From Chitinophaga pinensis (GTDB lineage: Bacteria > Planctomycetota > Phycisphaerae > Phycisphaerales > SM1A02): a stretch of DNA of 12,519 nucleotides. This document shows positions 10,963 through 12,519 of the stretch, one piece after another. Made by a program: the position numbers and the translations under genes. The first letter of the stretch is position 1; each line of letters begins with the position of its first letter. Under the pieces are notes generated by a model that searched no databases, was not told the origin of the DNA, and saw nothing but the letters and a program-made list of their open reading frames with translations. The DNA is taken from contig CALQCP020000038.1 in the NCBI GenBank assembly GCA_943329105.2, positions 1-12,519 of the forward strand, read 5' to 3'.

Positions 10963-11514
10963 ATGACCACCCCACTCCAAGTGCTTGGCACGCGATCCGT
11001 ACTCCTTGCAGCGATTGCAGCCGCACCCCTCGCCGCGCTCCTTGGATGCGATATTAAGACCAGCGACCGCGACTTGGTGTTTCTGGACCCACCGTCCGCG
11101 GTCGAAAAAATGCACCCGCGTACCGGCATGTTCGAGAAGGCCATCGTTTCATGTTGGGTCGATCCGCGCTCCGCGGACGACTACGCCAAGGGGCACATCA
11201 GTGGCGCTATCAGTGCACCGCTTGCTGAAATGACCGAGACTGCGGCGGCACGACTCGCTGGTCACAATCTCTTTGTGGTCTACGGCGACGCGTTTCAAGA
11301 TGCGCTCGCCAAGGCGGGAGCCAAGCGACTCTTGGAACTCGGCTTCAAGAACGTCTACGTGTTGGAAGGCGGCATCCGCGCCTGGCAGAAAGATGGCTAC
11401 ACGCTTGTCACCGGCACTGAGCCCGGCGGCGGCACCCCACCGAAGAAAGATGCGGCAGGAATCAAGCCAGCGGAACGCGGTGGCGTGGAAGTTCCCGAAC
11501 AGGGCGTGCGGTAA
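10963..11514 (+). CDS. Lipoprotein-like rhodanese-fold protein lacking the catalytic cysteine
   Basis: 183 residues. The N-terminus has one basic residue (R11), a hydrophobic core and a lipobox-like 'ALLGC' with C29, so it is probably a lipid-anchored envelope protein. The rhodanese domain spans about 38-148: 'CWVDPRSADDYAKGHISGAI' (64-83) matches the usual IDVR-x5-Y-x2-GHIPGA, and 'LLELGFKNVYVLEGGIRAWQ' (123-142) matches the end of the fold. Between them the active-site strand reads 'LFVVYGDAFQDA', where the sulfur-carrying Cys of 'VVYC' is Gly (G108). The loop also lacks the usual G-x-R/K-S. Sulfurtransferase activity is therefore not expected; a binding or structural role is more likely. 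A Gly/Pro/Lys-rich tail ends the protein. It is divergent from the DsbD-domain and redoxin genes. The ATG at 10963 was chosen from the signal and the promoter. Confidence 0.85.
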   Translation: MTTPLQVLGTRSVLLAAIAAAPLAALLGCDIKTSDRDLVFLDPPSAVEKMHPRTGMFEKAIVSCWVDPRSADDYAKGHISGAISAPLAEMTETAAARLAGHNLFVVYGDAFQDALAKAGAKRLLELGFKNVYVLEGGIRAWQKDGYTLVTGTEPGGGTPPKKDAAGIKPAERGGVEVPEQGVR

Positions 11515-11626
11515 AGGCACGCACCGAATTCGCTGCGGCAAGCCAGTGCTTCGTTGCGTCAATGCGTGAGACAGTGCACGCATCAGCGTGTCCACGCATC
11601 GCCACTTCATACGTTCATAATCTTGA

Positions 11627-12505
11627 TTACTTCAAAGCTTCAACACCAGCCACGATTTCCGTGAGCTCGGTGGTGATGCGCGCCTGACGAGCGCGGTTGA
11701 AATTACGCTTGAGCGTGCGGCCGAGGCCGCCTGCATTGTCGGTAGCGGCCTTCATGGCCACCATGCGCATCACGTTCTCACTTACCACCGCATCAAGAAA
11801 TGCTTGGTAAAGCGAGACCTTGAGCGAACGCGGCAGCAAGTCGTTCAGCAACTCCGGTGCAGACGGGCTGAAATCAAAGTTCGCGTTCGAGACCTTATCG
11901 CCAGCCACTTCATCAGCCTTGGGAAGCGTGAGCGGCAGAAGCTGCATCACTTCCGGACGCTGACGCGCCGCGGAGATGAAGCGCATATAGATGACCTTGA
12001 CGGAGGCGAATTCGCCAGCAACAAAGCGATCAATGTAATCCTGTCCGATTTTCTCCACAGCCTCGTACTGCGGCTTGTCGCCGATGGCATGTCGAGTGCT
12101 GACTTCCTGCTTCTGATACTTGAAGAAGGCAAGCGCCTTGCGGCCAGACACATCAACCACTACCTCGCGACCGTTGGCACGAATTTCGTTGAGGAGCTTG
12201 GTCACCGTGCGGAGCACCGTGGAGTTGTAAGCGCCGCACAGACCGCGGTCCGAAGCGATCACTAACACCAGGTCCTTCTTGGACGCGCGGTTGGACTGTT
12301 CAAGCATCGGATGGCTTGCGTCACCGGCTTGCGCCGACACTTTGGTCACCAGACCGCGAATAGTGTCGGTGTAGGGCCGGCTGTTCTTGGCACGCGCGAG
12401 CGCCGCCGTGAACTTAGCGGTAGCGATCATCTGCATCGTCTTAGTGATGCGCTGAATCGTCTTCACGGCGCCCATGCGCTTCTTGATTTCGCGTAGCTGT
12501 GCCAT
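11627..12505 (-). CDS. atpG: ATP synthase F1 gamma subunit
   Basis: 292 residues, the family's normal size. The subunit forms the rotating central stalk of F1F0 ATP synthase at the cytoplasmic face of the membrane. The N-terminal coiled-coil helix 'LREIKKRMGAVKTIQRITKT', the core 'ASDRGLCGAYN', and the C-terminal helix with 'SENVMRMVAMKAATDNAGGL' and 'RTLKRNFNRARQARITTELT' are all clear; the two terminal helices form the shaft. In bacteria atpG normally lies between atpA and atpD. Only 14 bp of upstream DNA are visible, so atpA is expected just outside. Downstream there is no atpD: the next gene (rhodanese-like) is convergent, so this end of the operon is broken or ordered differently. The ATG at 12505 is preceded by a pyrimidine-rich tract and no Shine-Dalgarno. 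Confidence 0.97.
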   Translation of the reverse strand: MAQLREIKKRMGAVKTIQRITKTMQMIATAKFTAALARAKNSRPYTDTIRGLVTKVSAQAGDASHPMLEQSNRASKKDLVLVIASDRGLCGAYNSTVLRTVTKLLNEIRANGREVVVDVSGRKALAFFKYQKQEVSTRHAIGDKPQYEAVEKIGQDYIDRFVAGEFASVKVIYMRFISAARQRPEVMQLLPLTLPKADEVAGDKVSNANFDFSPSAPELLNDLLPRSLKVSLYQAFLDAVVSENVMRMVAMKAATDNAGGLGRTLKRNFNRARQARITTELTEIVAGVEALK

Positions 12506-12519
12506 AGGGGGGAAGATGA

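Noticed and set aside
10887..11144. Upstream extension of the DsbD-domain protein to an ATG at 11144
   Set aside because: It would overlap most of the rhodanese signal region on the other strand and would bury the clear signal sequence that starts at 10886.
11504..11583. Hairpins between the rhodanese and atpG stops (GCGTGC/GCACGC at 11504-11522; ATGCGTG/CACGCAT at 11562-11583)
   Set aside because: Stems are only 6-7 bp with 7-8-nt loops and no T-tract follows on either strand, so I do not call them terminators.

Overview
The window is 12.5 kb of chromosomal, moderately high-GC bacterial DNA made mostly of housekeeping genes. Most genes stand alone or in short operons, on both strands. I see no insertion sequence, no CRISPR array, no complete prophage and no rRNA. 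The mix suggests a Planctomycetota bacterium, perhaps of the Phycisphaerae. The hints are Shine-Dalgarno sequences missing from most genes, an exported redoxin ending in Gly-Cys-Gly-Val-Lys, a lipoprotein-like rhodanese without its cysteine, a YwlE-like phosphatase beside rpiB, and dnaN away from dnaA. This placement is inferred from recognised family styles, not from a search.

Left part (1-2275): the 3' end of an unidentified gene (2-427); a short non-coding stretch with 10-bp-periodic repeats and a perfect hairpin; a tRNA-Tyr (minus); a CDF-like membrane transporter (plus, 908-1807); tail to tail with it, a lone STAS anti-sigma-factor antagonist (minus); and directly upstream of that a tRNA-Thr(UGU).

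Middle part (2319-6351): mnmG (minus), for the cmnm5U34 tRNA modification, and pepA (plus), an M17 leucyl aminopeptidase, are divergent. The 580 bp between them hold a 38-bp tandem repeat, two weak and conflicting small ORFs, and a strong rho-independent terminator hairpin just upstream of pepA.

Right-middle part (6373-9099): a minus operon-like run reads zinc-ribbon membrane protein, YwlE-type low-molecular-weight phosphatase, rpiB. Divergent from it is dnaN, the DNA polymerase III sliding clamp, which ends in a strong, probably bidirectional terminator.

Right part (9156-12519): two exported thiol-redox proteins on the minus strand (a DsbD N-terminal-domain protein, then a CPVC redoxin) face a divergent lipoprotein-like rhodanese whose catalytic Cys is Gly. 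The last gene is atpG, the F1 gamma subunit, entering from an atp operon beyond the right edge.

The features most worth a second look are the cysteine-less rhodanese and its redox neighbours, the CDF protein with Lys in place of both metal-binding positions, and a recurring promoter layout with a -10-like hexamer 6-9 nt before the ATG and no Shine-Dalgarno, which predicts leaderless mRNAs. Small tandem repeats sit at two gene boundaries. I found no convincing evidence for a wholly new multi-gene system.
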